A DNA stretch of 64,000 nt, taken from contig JANBPT010000057.1 in assembly GCA_027575765.1 (NCBI GenBank), forward strand, positions 24,149 to 88,148. The letters run 5' to 3'. Position 1 is the stretch's first letter. Every line of letters begins with the position of its first letter. The position numbers were made by a program, and so were the translations under genes. The notes beneath the pieces are model-generated. The model ran no database searches. It was not told where the DNA came from and saw only the letters and a program-made list of their open reading frames with translations. This DNA is from Tieghemiomyces parasiticus (lineage: Eukaryota > Kickxellomycota > Dimargaritomycetes > Dimargaritales > Dimargaritaceae). Positions 1 to 11,051 of this stretch are shown in pieces.

Positions 1-1458
1 GACTGTGAGCGGCGCATATCGACCCACAGTATCACCTACCAGGGCCAGGTGGACGCCCTTAACCAGCAAATCGAAGTGCAGGCCAAGGCGCAACTCAAGG
101 AGCGCCTCGAGTGGGAGCGCAGCAAATTCGAGCTGGAGGCCACCGTCGCCGATCTGCGCGGCCAACTCAGCTACGAGAAGGAGGCCCGGCGGTCGGTGGT
201 TACGCGTGACTCAATGCACTCCCTGCATTCACAGCCGCGGACCGGGCCAGCTAGTCCGGCCCGCAAGGATAGCGAGGCCTCGGGCCGTAACGACAACTAT
301 GACGTGCAACTCCTACAGCAGATCCAGAAACTGCAGCGCCAGGTGGCCGACCGCGATCGTGAGCTCAATGCCCTGTCCTTGGACCGTGAGGAACAACAGG
401 CCCTGATCCACGACCTCAACACCAAGAACAATTACCTGCTGCACCAGATGCGCGTGCACCGGTACGCCCAGCACGGGGGCGCAGCTGGGCCATCGGGTCT
501 CAGCGCAGGCCCCGCTGGCAGCGAAACCCCATCCAGCTCCAAGGTGCGCCGGGTGTTCCAGCACTTTACCCCTGAGGCCAAGTCCCTCCGCTCCCCATCG
601 GTCCCCACCGCCATGCTGTCGGGCCTGGGCGTCCCTCATTCGGACGCGGCAGTTCGTGACCCGGCGGCGCCACGGTCCCCGCACCTGTCACAGCAGCAGC
701 GGCTCATGAAGTCCAGCTTCCTCAAGAAATCCCTGTTTGGTAAGAAGCAGTTGCAGTTTGACGAATACGAGGCCGAGGTGCTCGACCTAGATCCGGCTCG
801 CCAGCAGGTCACGGGCACCATGTACCGCGGACCCATCATGCCCACGTCTACCGGGGGCATCCACGTCGAGTTTGCCGACTTGGCCCCTAAATCTGCGGCC
901 GGTGGGGTATCATCTGGTCGCCGCCTGTCCTACAGTAGCAGTGACTGGGGAGCATCGGACGGGTATCCGCGCCCGCCGCCCCTCCCGACGCAGGGCGGTG
1001 GGATGGTCACGGACTCACCGAGCCGGTCGTCCGTCTACTACCACCAACCGACGCCGCTGTCCGCCAACCCGCGCGGCCCCTCGTTCGCCGGAACCGCTCG
1101 TCGGACTTCCCGCAGCGAATCCGTAGGCCACGCCGCCCGCCCGGTCCATCCGTCGTCATCGTCAGCGGCCGTGGACGACCCACCGTACCTGCGCCGCCGC
1201 TCGAGCTTGGATCTTGACGCCCTCCGCAAACACCCCAGTGGGGACGCCGCCGACGCGTCCGGTCGGATCTCGACCGGGCTGAACCCTCCGGCCACACGGC
1301 CCTTGGGCGTCAATCGGGCGGTCGAAGTATCCCAAACCTCCCTTGAGTTACCGCATCGCCCCGGCATCCCTAGCCAGGCCCACCCGTCCCCGTCCAAGCG
1401 GCTGCTGCTCTCGCCCTGGCTAGAAAAGGCCAAGGCGACCTTTCGTCCGAAACACTAG
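1..1458 (+). CDS. Coiled-coil, serine-rich protein (C-terminal part; 5' end outside window)
   Basis: The reading frame is open from base 1 to the TAG at 1456-1458, giving 485 visible residues; the true start lies upstream, since no in-frame ATG suits a complete protein. The first ~60 residues are heptad-like and charged (Q/K/E/L-rich), and a second coiled-coil stretch follows around residues 98-150 (LLQQIQKLQRQ...). The remaining two thirds are low-complexity, rich in Ser, Pro, Arg and Ala, with several basic or SP/RRS-type sites and the short cluster KSSFLKKSLFGKKQ near residue 235. The layout suggests a scaffold or cytoskeletal adaptor with a disordered phosphorylatable tail. I do not recognise the family and infer no function. 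The frame is GC-rich like the other genes here, which supports it being coding. Confidence 0.75.
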   Translation, partial: DCERRISTHSITYQGQVDALNQQIEVQAKAQLKERLEWERSKFELEATVADLRGQLSYEKEARRSVVTRDSMHSLHSQPRTGPASPARKDSEASGRNDNYDVQLLQQIQKLQRQVADRDRELNALSLDREEQQALIHDLNTKNNYLLHQMRVHRYAQHGGAAGPSGLSAGPAGSETPSSSKVRRVFQHFTPEAKSLRSPSVPTAMLSGLGVPHSDAAVRDPAAPRSPHLSQQQRLMKSSFLKKSLFGKKQLQFDEYEAEVLDLDPARQQVTGTMYRGPIMPTSTGGIHVEFADLAPKSAAGGVSSGRRLSYSSSDWGASDGYPRPPPLPTQGGGMVTDSPSRSSVYYHQPTPLSANPRGPSFAGTARRTSRSESVGHAARPVHPSSSSAAVDDPPYLRRRSSLDLDALRKHPSGDAADASGRISTGLNPPATRPLGVNRAVEVSQTSLELPHRPGIPSQAHPSPSKRLLLSPWLEKAKATFRPKH

Positions 1459-3721
1459 TCGGGCTTAGGGGATTTTTTTTCTTCTTCTTTTTATTGGGTT
1501 ACCTCTCTGCTTCTTTTCTACCCCCATCTCCATCCTTAACGCCACATTCCCTGTTAAGGTGTAACCAATTACCCGTCATTATCTTGCCCGGCGTTGACTC
1601 GTCTGAATATAGCCCTGCGACGTTTCTCGCCCACTATTCACTCTCCGCATCTTTAATTTACCAACACCCTCACCGTCACGATTTCCCTTACTTTGTCGTC
1701 ACTGTGTAGCTAGTCGAGCCTCATCCTTAACTTACGACTTTACCAGTAAATGTAACTTCATAAACTAATCCTCACATACCCAAATGGTCAGCAACCGGGC
1801 CAACCTGTTCGATGTACCAGTGTCGAAATGGATTCTGCATTACGAACTGCTGTCTTTTACCCGCCTGGCTTACCCCTCGTTCCAGGCAATGGAACAGTGG
1901 ACCACCGCGACACGTCCCCCAGCTGGCCGGAGGAAGTGGTATTCACCATATATAAATATATATATGGCCTGACCTCCACGGCCAATGTACCCTTGGGCGG
2001 ACCGCTACTTATAAAAGTTCAGATGTAATAACAGTTGCTCATAAAGGCCCATACAATCCCGATCGGACTTGATGGGTTCCCGTCTGGCCGCCGTTCATGT
2101 GCTCGCCAGCCTTGCTTCACTGTTTCGCTTTGTAGGTCCCACTCCCCTGCTGCTCTATTCATAAACCGATCGGGCCCACATCAGGACCGGTGTCGTTCGG
2201 CAAATTCTACGCAGTCCTTGTGGGGCACTAGGTTCAATTTGACTATGCATGGTACACTACAGCTCGCTCATCGCGCCAAAGCTATCTTACATTCGCCCAT
2301 TTGATGCTTGCCTAGGCACTATGGCTGACCGTATTTTAGTCCAATTCCCCTCCCTCTTCCTCTTTTTGACACACCCATCATGAGGCCGTCCCAATGGGAA
2401 TTAATACAGCCCCCCCCCAGACCAAGCTAGCTACTACACAGTGGGTAATAAGCTTCAACGAAGCATAGTCTGGCATCCAAAGGCCAACGATGTTGTCCAA
2501 GTGATACTATGGTGGAGTATGTAGCCCGAGATGAGGAGGTGTAACTAGAGGAAAGACCGAGGGAGGGTCGCTGGCGAGCAGGTCGAGTAGAATAAAGTAA
2601 CGGTAATTTATTTCTCACTTAACAAATCTACAATTATGGATGATTCGTCGTCTTTAAATAGGTGTGGTTCGAGTGATGACGCGAAACCGGTTGGTGTAGC
2701 TTGAGGCGGTTGGTTCGGAGATTTTTCTCCATGAGGAGGAGGATCCAAACTCAAGCTGAGTCCACCTCTGAAATCAGAAAGTCGCCGCCTTCTAATTTTA
2801 CCAAAGGATGCGAATTATCCGTGATGGGGGTATGAATATTCTATCAGGAAGACAGATTCTGAAGGAAGGATTCCTGGGGTGCACTTCGGGTACAGTATCA
2901 CGTGCCGTTATCTCGCCCTTGTCTTGACTGCTCACCCGTATGTGCTTAAATTTTTTCTGCACAAAGTGTCTGGCTGTCCCATCCCAACGATTTTTTTTTC
3001 GCCCTCAAGGTATAGGCTAGGTACCTGATATATTGTTTCACCGTGGCTTCGTAAATTTCACCTATAAAGGCCTGCATCAGCCGGTCGTCTGTAAGTCACC
3101 CAGGCCCGCTTCTTTTTAATTCCTACTACATTTTTTTTAACTTTGCTTACCCGTGTTGTCCGACCTCGTTCTCATCATGTCATAAGTAACTGCCGCACTG
3201 TAAGGTAAGCACATATTATCTGATTGTCTGATTTGCACATCCTTATATGGTTGTAATGATGATAAATTCAATCACAGACCTGATCTGATGAGTTCACTCT
3301 TGCGAGAGCTGCACCTTGGAGATAACGATTGTTCTGAGCCTTCGGGATTCCGCCGATCATGTCGTCGCCGTTTTTATTCAGGTTGGACACACCACTAACT
3401 TTACACCGGGTTTGTTAATCCATATTCACTTCGCAACCCTAGTCACCGCAACGAACCATGGCTCTAACCTCAAACTTCATGGATATCTAATTTTTATACA
3501 TGTAAAATAAACTATTAATTAAGAAACTTGCCGGATGAAATCGTTGTGCTCCTTGTCATGCGACCAGTGGTGTTTATTTAAAATGACTGCATCGGAACTG
3601 AGCTTACCGTATGGGAGATGGAGACCAGCCCTACACTTTAAAAGCTATCCAAGTTCAAAACCGTTAATTTCACGGTGACGTTAACATTGAAAACATAGGT
3701 GGCATCCGCGCATTTATTAAG
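1459..3721. other. Intergenic, no gene seen
   Basis: About 2.3 kb of AT-richer sequence between the coiled-coil gene and the 3' end of the AIRIM-like gene. It contains a TATA-like run around 1951-1968, a C10 tract near 2410 and several T-rich tracts. Open frames are short, lack GC-rich coding character and show no recognisable motifs. Confidence 0.6.
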
Positions 3722-4610
3722 TTAGTACACCGAAGCCGCCTGCCGTCGGAGTTGCTCGATCGTCTGGATGATATCCCTCAGTTCCTGTTCGGGAACTGTC
3801 TCGACACAGCACTGGTCGATCCATCGTGTCATGAGCTCGTCGAACCCTTGGTCGTTGTCGTGATGCTCCCCGTCGTCTGCCAGAACCGCGTTACTTAACT
3901 GGTCGAGTAGATTGCGTTGGACCTCGCTCTCGGCGCGGTACATGTCAGCTAGGTGCTCCAAGATCGCCAAGACCCGCGCGGGCCCTATGACAGCTGACCC
4001 CACCGTGAACTGGGTAATCACGGTTGAATGCACTGGATAGAACACGGGACAGCAAGGAAGTGTAGGTAAATAAGGTTATTCATAGTCCGCTGGATAGAGC
4101 AGTACCCAATTCAGGCCGAAGTGGCCGGGCAGTCGGTCGACCTGAGGGGGAGGAAGGGCGGTCATAAGATGACCCTAGTGCATGCAAGTCATCCTTACCT
4201 GCCACCTGGCTGTTCAGGTCCGTTCCCTCGGCGGTGTAGTGATTGCGCAGCTGCCGTAAGTTTTCATCCATGACCTGAACATTAGCCAGCATACGCAAAT
4301 GTAGTGCCCGTAGACGGTCCAGGGCCCGGATGATTTCGGTGGTCTGGCGGGCTAGTAAGGTAGCTAGATCGGCGGCAGAAAGTATCGGTCTGCCAAGTAA
4401 ACCCGGGGCGACCTGACCCTGCTGTGCGATATAATGGCAAGTCTGGGCGTGCGCCCGCTGACTCCGAATGTTGCCGATCGAGCGGAGTTGCACTTGGGAC
4501 TCGCCATGGAGCGCGTGCCAAGCGTCGCCCTGAGTCCGCCACCACCCCAGGGTTTCAAGCAGCTTGTCGGTGCTCTGGACTTTCGCGGTAATTGGTGCGG
4601 AATGGGCCAT
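3722..4610 (-). CDS. Candidate AIRIM/C1orf109-like (DUF4477) protein, two exons
   Basis: Exons 4610-4199 and 4032-3722 join across a 166 bp intron (donor GTAAGG, acceptor ATCCAG). Phase matches exactly: one leftover G plus TG makes a Val codon. The product is 240 residues, close to the ~200 residues of the animal protein. It is mostly alpha-helical: an N-terminal part with a spaced Trp pair (GWWRTQGDAW), a central helix-rich stretch (TTEIIRALDRLRALHLRML), then a second exon with LAILEHLADMYRAESEVQRN and a closing helix ending DIIQTIEQL. The order and spacing resemble animal C1orf109/AIRIM, a subunit of the 55LCC AAA-ATPase complex linked to 60S maturation. That resemblance is from memory and weak at residue level, so the name is tentative while the gene model is firmer. 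The ATG at 4610 is the first in frame. Confidence 0.5.
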
Positions 4611-6858
4611 GTCGTGCGTGGAAAATAGGGGAATGCGCTAAAGGTACAAAATCTGAGAAATATGAATGCATCGTGTTGGTGGCAGGTTAAAAAGCGTAGC
4701 CATTCTACCTCGCAGGATTGTGCGGCAAGCAGCAAAGTCAAGTCAGTACCCAAGATATGGGGGCGTCTGACTTATTCAACTGTCATTGATTTTTTGTAGA
4801 AGCGGCTTAGCAAAAGTGATAGGATAGTATTATACGGGCCGGTGTTGGTGGGGAGCTTGAGTTCTAGCGGTGTCTTGATCTCACACACGGTCCATTATAA
4901 TGACTAGAAGTGTGGTAGGACTAGTCGTAGAACTAGATAATAGAAGTAGTAAATGTATGTTGCATGATTTTTGTTGGTACCGGCTTGGTGTCTAGTATAG
5001 GCCAGAGGCCTGTAACTGGGCGTTATCGGTATGGTGCTAGTGTAGAGAGCGTAATAGAACCGTAGAGAGGTATTGCGAGTATCGTTCGGAAGGAGAAATG
5101 ATCTAAATGGCTGCGATAAAACGCGTAAGCTTAGGTAGTGAAATTGGCCATTATTGTAGTTAAGTACATGCGTGGCTGGTTGAAGGTGTGGTGAGGCCGA
5201 TGGTGGCTACTGCCTTGTGCATCGTGGTATGGGGTCATTTTTAGGCGACCACAAGAATGGCCTAATTCACTAGGGAGGAGACGCCCATCGAACGTTAGAA
5301 ATATAAGGCTGGTGGTGGGATAAAATGATATCAGCAGGACCGAGAAAAAAAAGAACCGGAGAAGAGAGCTTAGACAATACTAGATTTTACGAGTGTGGCA
5401 GGCGTGAATTGTACTAAGTACGGAAATAAGCTTTTAAGGCTTCAAACGGGGGTTGGGGATTGTTATCAGGATATATTTGCGGTGCCCTAAACCACTGATC
5501 CGATCAGTTGTGGCATCTTGGTCTTGTCCCCATTTCCATTGGCCTATTCCCATATTCAATATTCCTTTGTAGCGACGCCAACCTTCCTGATCCACCGGAT
5601 GGCGTCTTCTACTTTGAGATGTGTCCCCGCCTCTATCCTTTTAGGGCTCTACTTCCTTCCATATTATTCTTATTGATTCGGCAGTCACGCAGCTGCCTTC
5701 GTATTCGCTCTGGCGCTGGCCCCGCCTTGCACTATCGTCCTTGGGCTCGCCTGAACCGACACGTAGCCGCGGTGAAGGATGCAGGGCGTCCTTCCGTATA
5801 AAAGTCCCTCTGGGTCGCTACACAATAATCGATAGCTTATCCAACATCACCAGTTTCCACCGTTATCATTTCACTCTTTTGTAAGTCACTTCAGTTTATT
5901 AACCTTTTGCCTCTTAGTTCTTAACCGTAGTTTCCTCTAGGGTAGTTTTCCCTACGATAATATTCTGTCGTTTTATTGAGCGGCGACCGTTAGGTCTTTT
6001 TATACTTGAATGATGGCCAACATCAATCAAGTAACTAGCCAGCCTGGACTAGGGGGATCCAGGACGACAGGCCGTGGCGGGACCGGGCGCCGGCATGAAT
6101 AGAAGGGCGGCTAGGTAGCTGCCAGAGAAAGGGTAGAGAAGGAGAAGGTCCTAGAAGGATAGCAGGCGGCGGCGCCAGTGCGGATGGCACGCTCAAAGAT
6201 CAGGAAGACTGAACGCCTATCGAAAGGATATATGGAAAATAGGTAAAGAAAGGGGGAGGATAATGGATGTGGATAAAAGCGTGAAGCCTGGATAATGCAG
6301 ACTACCAAATAGGTAGGCCATCATTGATCGGGATCAAGCTATGGCATGAGGTGCGCGGAGGCGGGGATGCAGCATCAATCAATGTTTCAATGAGATTACC
6401 ATTGTGAAGGTATTGCAATCGACCACAAGGCGTCCCTCGTGGGTGCCTGGGGAAGGGGCCACGGAGGAAGGACCAGCAAGGAGGTGAGGGTAACTGGGTG
6501 CTGCGTGTTTTATAGTGTCGTTTGGTCGGCCTTTGTTGCTACGCGACTTCAGGAGACAATGTCGTCTCTCCTTTCGTTGTGAGTGCTAGCCGAGGAAGGG
6601 CTTCCGGCGGCAAGATAGCGTGCCTCCTTGCACGCCGCCAAGCGCCAACTAGATGATGATTGTGACAAAGGACAATTAACCAGCCCCTCCGTCAAATGCA
6701 GAAAGCATATAAATAAGCGCAAAGTAGGGGAATTCCAGAGGACTAGGAACTGTAATTTAATGGACCCAACGTTAACAGAGAAAAATAAATAAATGTACAC
6801 ATAACGAGGTATTGGCGCTAAGGAAAGGATGGGTAGAATAAAAATGAGGAGGTACCCC
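4611..6858. other. Intergenic with one strong TATA element, no confident gene
   Basis: About 2.2 kb. It holds a TATAAAAG element at 5797-5804 followed by pyrimidine-rich sequence and a GTAAGT (about 5880), as expected of a transcription start with a 5' UTR intron. The only frame downstream on the same strand is a 30-codon ORF at 6010-6102 (starts MMANINQ, ends GRGGTGRRHE). Other open frames look like chance. Confidence 0.5.
5797..5804 (+). promoter_or_regulatory. TATA box without an assigned gene
   Basis: Perfect TATAAAAG about 30 bp upstream of a pyrimidine-purine initiator-like stretch (CTACACAATAATC). No downstream protein gene on this strand is recognised, so it may drive a non-coding RNA or the 30-codon ORF at 6010-6102. 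Confidence 0.35.
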
Positions 6859-8039
6859 CTAGTTGATAACAGCTCGCTGCTTCTCTTCCTGGATACCCGA
6901 ATATGTGACCTGGAACTCGAGCAGCATGGTCAGCAAGGTCCACAGGGTAAACTCGGGCCAGAGCTCCGTGGTGAAGTGGATTGAGCAGTGTTTGGCAATC
7001 TGGGCCAGCAGGAAGTCACTGAAGCGGCTCTCGCCCGAGGTGCGGACTAGCATGTCCAATGGGGGCGACTTGGAGGTAAAGAGATGGTCTTCGATGTTTT
7101 TCCACTGGATTTCGCTGTCGAATGGTAAAATTAAGGAATGTGGGAGGGTTGGTAGGTTAGAATATACACACAATAAGCAGGAATGGCTCTAAATAAACCG
7201 AGCCTTGACGAGGGTTAGGTGGTACAATGTGGAGGCTTGACCGGGTAGGTTGTAATATGCCTGGGAGAGGATTTCAACCCCGGTCGGCGTTAGGTTGGTG
7301 GGGCAATAGAAAACTTACTCGGTAACCAGGACACCCTCGTCGACCTCTTTGGCGGTGCGGCGAATGGCCGTGGTGATCTCGTCGCTCGAATTGTAAGAGA
7401 AGCACACATTGAGCACAGCCCTAGGGAGGTCAAGAGCAGTCATGGTTAAGGGTAGTGACCGTGTAGGTTAGTAAAGGATCACGATATCGTGGTATTCTAT
7501 AGTCGAATGTACAGCCACTAACTTATCACGGCCATAAAAAGAGTCACCCATAGACTCCAGGAGGGGTAGGCTACCTACTTGTCATTCTGTTCGGTGAGGC
7601 TGTGCACCTCATCGATCTTATCGCGGACATCTGGGGCGAGCAAGTCAAGGTTACCGCACACGCGGACATTGATGCCGTACTTGCGCACTGTCTCGCTTTC
7701 TCGGCAGAATACCACCAGCTTCTCCTTGGCTAGGTTCATCAAAGTCTCCACTTCCTCAGTGGGCCGGTTGAAGTTGTCGATGCTGAAGGCGTAGATGCTG
7801 ACGGCCGGGATGCCCAGCTGCATGCACCACTCGAGGACCTCCTCAAGTTTGTGGAACCCCTTCAGGTGGCCCTGTTGCGTGGCCACGCCAAGGCTGCGGG
7901 CGTACCGGCGGTTGCCGTCCATGATAAAGGCCACATGGCGTGGTATGGGCCCTTGGCGAAGAATGTTGATCGCTAGCCGGCGGAACCGCTGCGTAGTCTC
8001 GGTGACCAGGTACTGAAGAACAGCCGGTACGTATACCAT
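6859..8039 (-). CDS. RER2: Dehydrodolichyl diphosphate synthase (cis-prenyltransferase), three exons
   Basis: Exons 8039-7579, 7420-7319 and 7114-6859 splice in phase (donors GTAGGT and GTAAGT, acceptors CCTAG and GACAG) to a 272-residue protein, the usual size for this family. It elongates farnesyl diphosphate with cis isoprene units to make the dolichol precursor for N-glycosylation, O-mannosylation and GPI synthesis at the ER. Visible signatures: HVAFIMDGNRRYAR with catalytic Asp41; YAFSIDNFNRP; the LNVCFSYNSSDEIT block formed across the exon 1/2 junction; and the isopentenyl-diphosphate-binding RTSGESRFSDFLL in exon 3. These mark the catalytic DHDDS/Rer2 class rather than the NgBR/Nus1 partner, which lacks several of these residues. 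A SRT1-type paralogue is the main alternative. The same pathway also needs GDP-mannose from the phosphomannomutase at 43.8-45.3 kb. Confidence 0.93.
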
Positions 8040-9099
8040 GGCGGTGGGAGGAGAGAAATGTCGGGATTCGAATATGGGTGGGGAGGTTAATGAGGACCGG
8101 GCGACGAGGCGAAGGAATGCGACACAAGCTAGCCGAAATGATAGGGTGGGGTGTTACAAAGTGGGTGGAATTTCTAGACCCGAACTCTGAAGGTGGCAAC
8201 TTTTCTAAGGACTGCAGTGGACCTGCGCGACCACCGCTTCAAGACCCCAAGGTAAGCAGCCGACGAGGAATGAAGGTATCGTCAGGAGTTGGCCAAGTTG
8301 GCGACAGCCACGGGCGAGGGGTACTTGGTGAGCTAGGGAGAGCAGGCGGTGCAGATCTATGCGGGGGGGCATTTTTGGAGTGGAGTCCGAAGCGCAAAAC
8401 GGGACAGATGAGGAATCGACATAATGTTCAGGGTCTCGAGCTGTATGACCCCGCTCTATCAGTCTTATTGGGGATGGAAGGACTGACAGGACGGAATGAC
8501 CATTACCCCTGGTGGTTGCAAAGAAATCTGGCAAGGTCTGCTATTTCGGAACACAGGCCTAAATCCCCTCCTAAAGAACTGCGGTATTCACCGGCCTGTG
8601 GACTAAGTGGCGAGTGGAGCCCTGAGGCAGCCTCGGTTGAGGGAGGATCTGATTAGGGGCCTGGGGAATGGCCCCGTATGCGAGTCCTTACTAGCTTATC
8701 AAGCGGGGAAGCGGTAAAAAGCCGTTGGATCTCATTTCAACTGATGCCCTTGGCAGGACGGGGCTGGCGAACTCGAGTAAGGCCATACCTGGTCGTCCGG
8801 ATACAGTAGAGGCGGCGACCCTGCTTGATGAAGTCCAACAAATCAGAAGATTCTATACAGCCGTAGACACCCCGCTGTCGTCGGCTAGATTGCGCCTACA
8901 AGGGAAGCCATTAAGTGACCATGGAAGTACAATTGAACTTTTATTGTTACAATACATGATCCAGACGACTAAGAAATCAAGTGTGATTAGAGAAGAGCGA
9001 AATAGAAGAGATTGAGATACCTCTACCGATCACGGCCGAGGAAGAGGTGAAGCAGGGTATAGAGTTGAGCGCGGGATAGAAGGTGTAAACTTAACAGAA
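8040..9099. other. Intergenic, no gene seen
   Basis: Promoter side of the cis-prenyltransferase gene. A 192-codon plus-strand frame (8078-8656) and a 96-codon frame (8725-9015) are open but have no recognisable motif and lack the strong third-position GC of the real genes. An 18-base sequence at 8388-8405 recurs at 52415-52432. Confidence 0.5.
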
Positions 9100-9417
9100 T
9101 TAGGAACCCGCAGTGGCAGCGGCAGGCGCAGCAGTGGAAGAGGCAGTCACGAACACCGTCGCCACCGCCGGAGGAGGGGTAGCGGCGGCCGCGGCGGAGG
9201 AGGAGGCAGCGGCGGCACGAGCCGCCGCCTCTTCCTTTTTCTTCTCGTGACGCTTCGAAAAGTACCCGGCCACTGTTGTGACAGCCGGAACGAGCCAACC
9301 AAGGAAAGCTAGCGCGCGGCGCTCCAGCTTTTGTCCTGTGCCAACTTCGGGAGTAGGATAAGCTGTAACGACCGCCAGAACCAGCAAGGCGGCAAAGATC
9401 AAGACAGAGAAACGCAT
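9100..9417 (-). CDS. Small secreted Ala-rich protein with two dibasic sites
   Basis: The 105-residue frame starts at the ATG at 9417, chosen because it begins a textbook signal peptide (MRFSVLIFAALLVLAVVTA, predicted cleavage after A19); an ATG 21 codons upstream would bury that signal. After the signal come a short Pro/Gly segment, a dibasic R33-R34, a hydrophobic 20-residue segment (35-54) containing a Trp and a Pro, a second dibasic K55-R56, a KKKEE charged patch, then an Ala/Ser/Thr-rich tail (65-105). There is no cysteine. R33-R34 and K55-R56 are plausible Kex2 sites, so the hydrophobic segment could be released as a peptide. No family is recognised. A minus-strand TATA box lies at 9607-9613, about 190 bp upstream of the ATG. 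Confidence 0.6.
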   Translation of the reverse strand: MRFSVLIFAALLVLAVVTAYPTPEVGTGQKLERRALAFLGWLVPAVTTVAGYFSKRHEKKKEEAAARAAAASSSAAAAATPPPAVATVFVTASSTAAPAAATAGS

Positions 9418-11051
9418 CCTTGTGGGTGTTGTGTTGGGTGTGGTAGGGGGGAATAGAAAGGGTGTAGATTCGAAAAGCAATTATGGTCGTGGGCCAACGG
9501 CGGAGGTAGATTGAAATTAAGGCGGAAAGTAGTGATTGCGGAGTTGTTGGGAAGGTTGGACTCTGGTAGCTGCTGGACAACGAAGGGAGGGGGTGGCGAC
9601 GAGGGCCTTTATACGACTTGCAGGTCGTTATCCAGGCTGACGCCGCGAAGTGCGGCAGTCATGTTTTTTTGGTCTCGCCATCTTGGTCAAGGAGCAGATT
9701 GGTTGCAGAAACAACTGACGGAGCCATTACGTTTCCTCGGGGAGGACCCGGGACAGTCGGTAGAGTGGCCGACTGACCCGAACAGGAGGGCAGACCATAG
9801 TACCCTCTGTCGAAAGCAGAGCACACAGAACCGGCGGAAAAAGCCAAAACGACGTCCATACTCCGAGATGGCGACCAGCACTACCGTAATCAGCTGTCTC
9901 CCGATCCGCCGGGAAGACTCGTCCTTGACACTCACCTTTAGGCTCGTTCAAGCGCTTCAAAAGAACCTAAGCAGGGAGAGAGGGGGGATGTAAGGCTGGA
10001 CGACAGGGCTCCGATCCTCCGCTATAGGCAAGTGACCAGGCTCACGGACCGTGTCCCTCCTCCTTTCTCCTTTTTGAGGCAACGACTTGTAAAGGGCAGG
10101 TGGTGGACGGGCTTTCCTCCCGGCCCCGGCTTCGAGTCCGTGCTCTCGGTCTGGGGCCCGCGTCAGGGTCAGCTGCTCGATTTATATTAAAAGGACAGGG
10201 GAGTAAGAATTGAGAATATAGTTAAAGCCCACATAGAAACCGACCCGACGTCGCTCCAGCACAAGAGGGAGGCTACGTCTTTGGGCCATCAGTAGCTTCA
10301 AGAGCAGAGAGGAGGGGTGGTTGAATAGCAATAGTTCGACGGCGACCTACAGTGGCGGTGGAATCACAGGTGAAGAGGAGGAAGTCTTACCTGCTACGAA
10401 GAATTGGACCGGTGGACGACTTCATTTCCAGCGAAATAGCCCGTCGCAACCACAGCCTTTGGCGCTTCCCGCCAGCTGAACCTCAAAGCTACACAAGAAA
10501 CCTCGCTTGGATCGTAAGGCAGTGTCTCCATGGCCTTGTACAGCAACCACAACTCTTCGACCTATTATGAGACACGCTAGTTGGCGACGTCGCGCGGGGC
10601 TCGGTCTTTCCCCTCTGCCCGGTCATTTGCTGCCTCAATAATGGCTAAATCACGTGACATATATTGGCCCCTAGCCATGCCCACAAAGCTGGGTGAAGAC
10701 AAAAAAAAAAAAAGAAAAAATATATGATTGATGTAGTAGTCTGGTGAAGCCAGTTGCCAATGCAGCGCGAAAGTTAGGGCCGCGACGCAAAAAAAACCGC
10801 CCGGGCTCCAGTTCGCCTGTAGACCACCGTGCACACGGTCAGCCCCGCTGCCACCCGTGTCCACGATTCCTTTACGACATGGTCCCTCAGCGCTCGTTTC
10901 TCGGCCACCTAACATTTGGACACTCCCTGCTCCACATTAGCCACTACCTACCCTTTTCGGCTGCATCCCCCGTCGACCCGGACCGGGCCCCCGACCGTAT
11001 TTTGACCCTACCCCTCGGAGTGCCCCCTCTTCATCCCCCTTCACCGTCGTC
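9418..11051. other. Intergenic, divergent promoter region, no gene seen
   Basis: Separates the minus-strand small secreted protein gene from plus-strand SPB1, so it should hold both promoters. It contains an A-rich tract near 10700. The longer open frames lack motifs and coding character. Confidence 0.5.
9607..9613 (-). promoter_or_regulatory. TATA box of the small secreted protein gene
   Basis: TATAAAG on the minus strand, about 190 bp upstream of the ATG at 9417. Position and orientation fit a core promoter with a 5' UTR of roughly 160 nt. Confidence 0.45.

Noticed and set aside
8078..8656. A 192-codon plus-strand frame upstream of the cis-prenyltransferase gene
   Set aside because: No recognisable domain, codon composition unlike the real genes, and it overlaps the expected promoter.
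10085..10160. tRNA-like B-box (GGCTTCGAGTCC) near 10130
   Set aside because: Flanking bases do not form a T-stem, and no acceptor stem or A-box at proper spacing exists.
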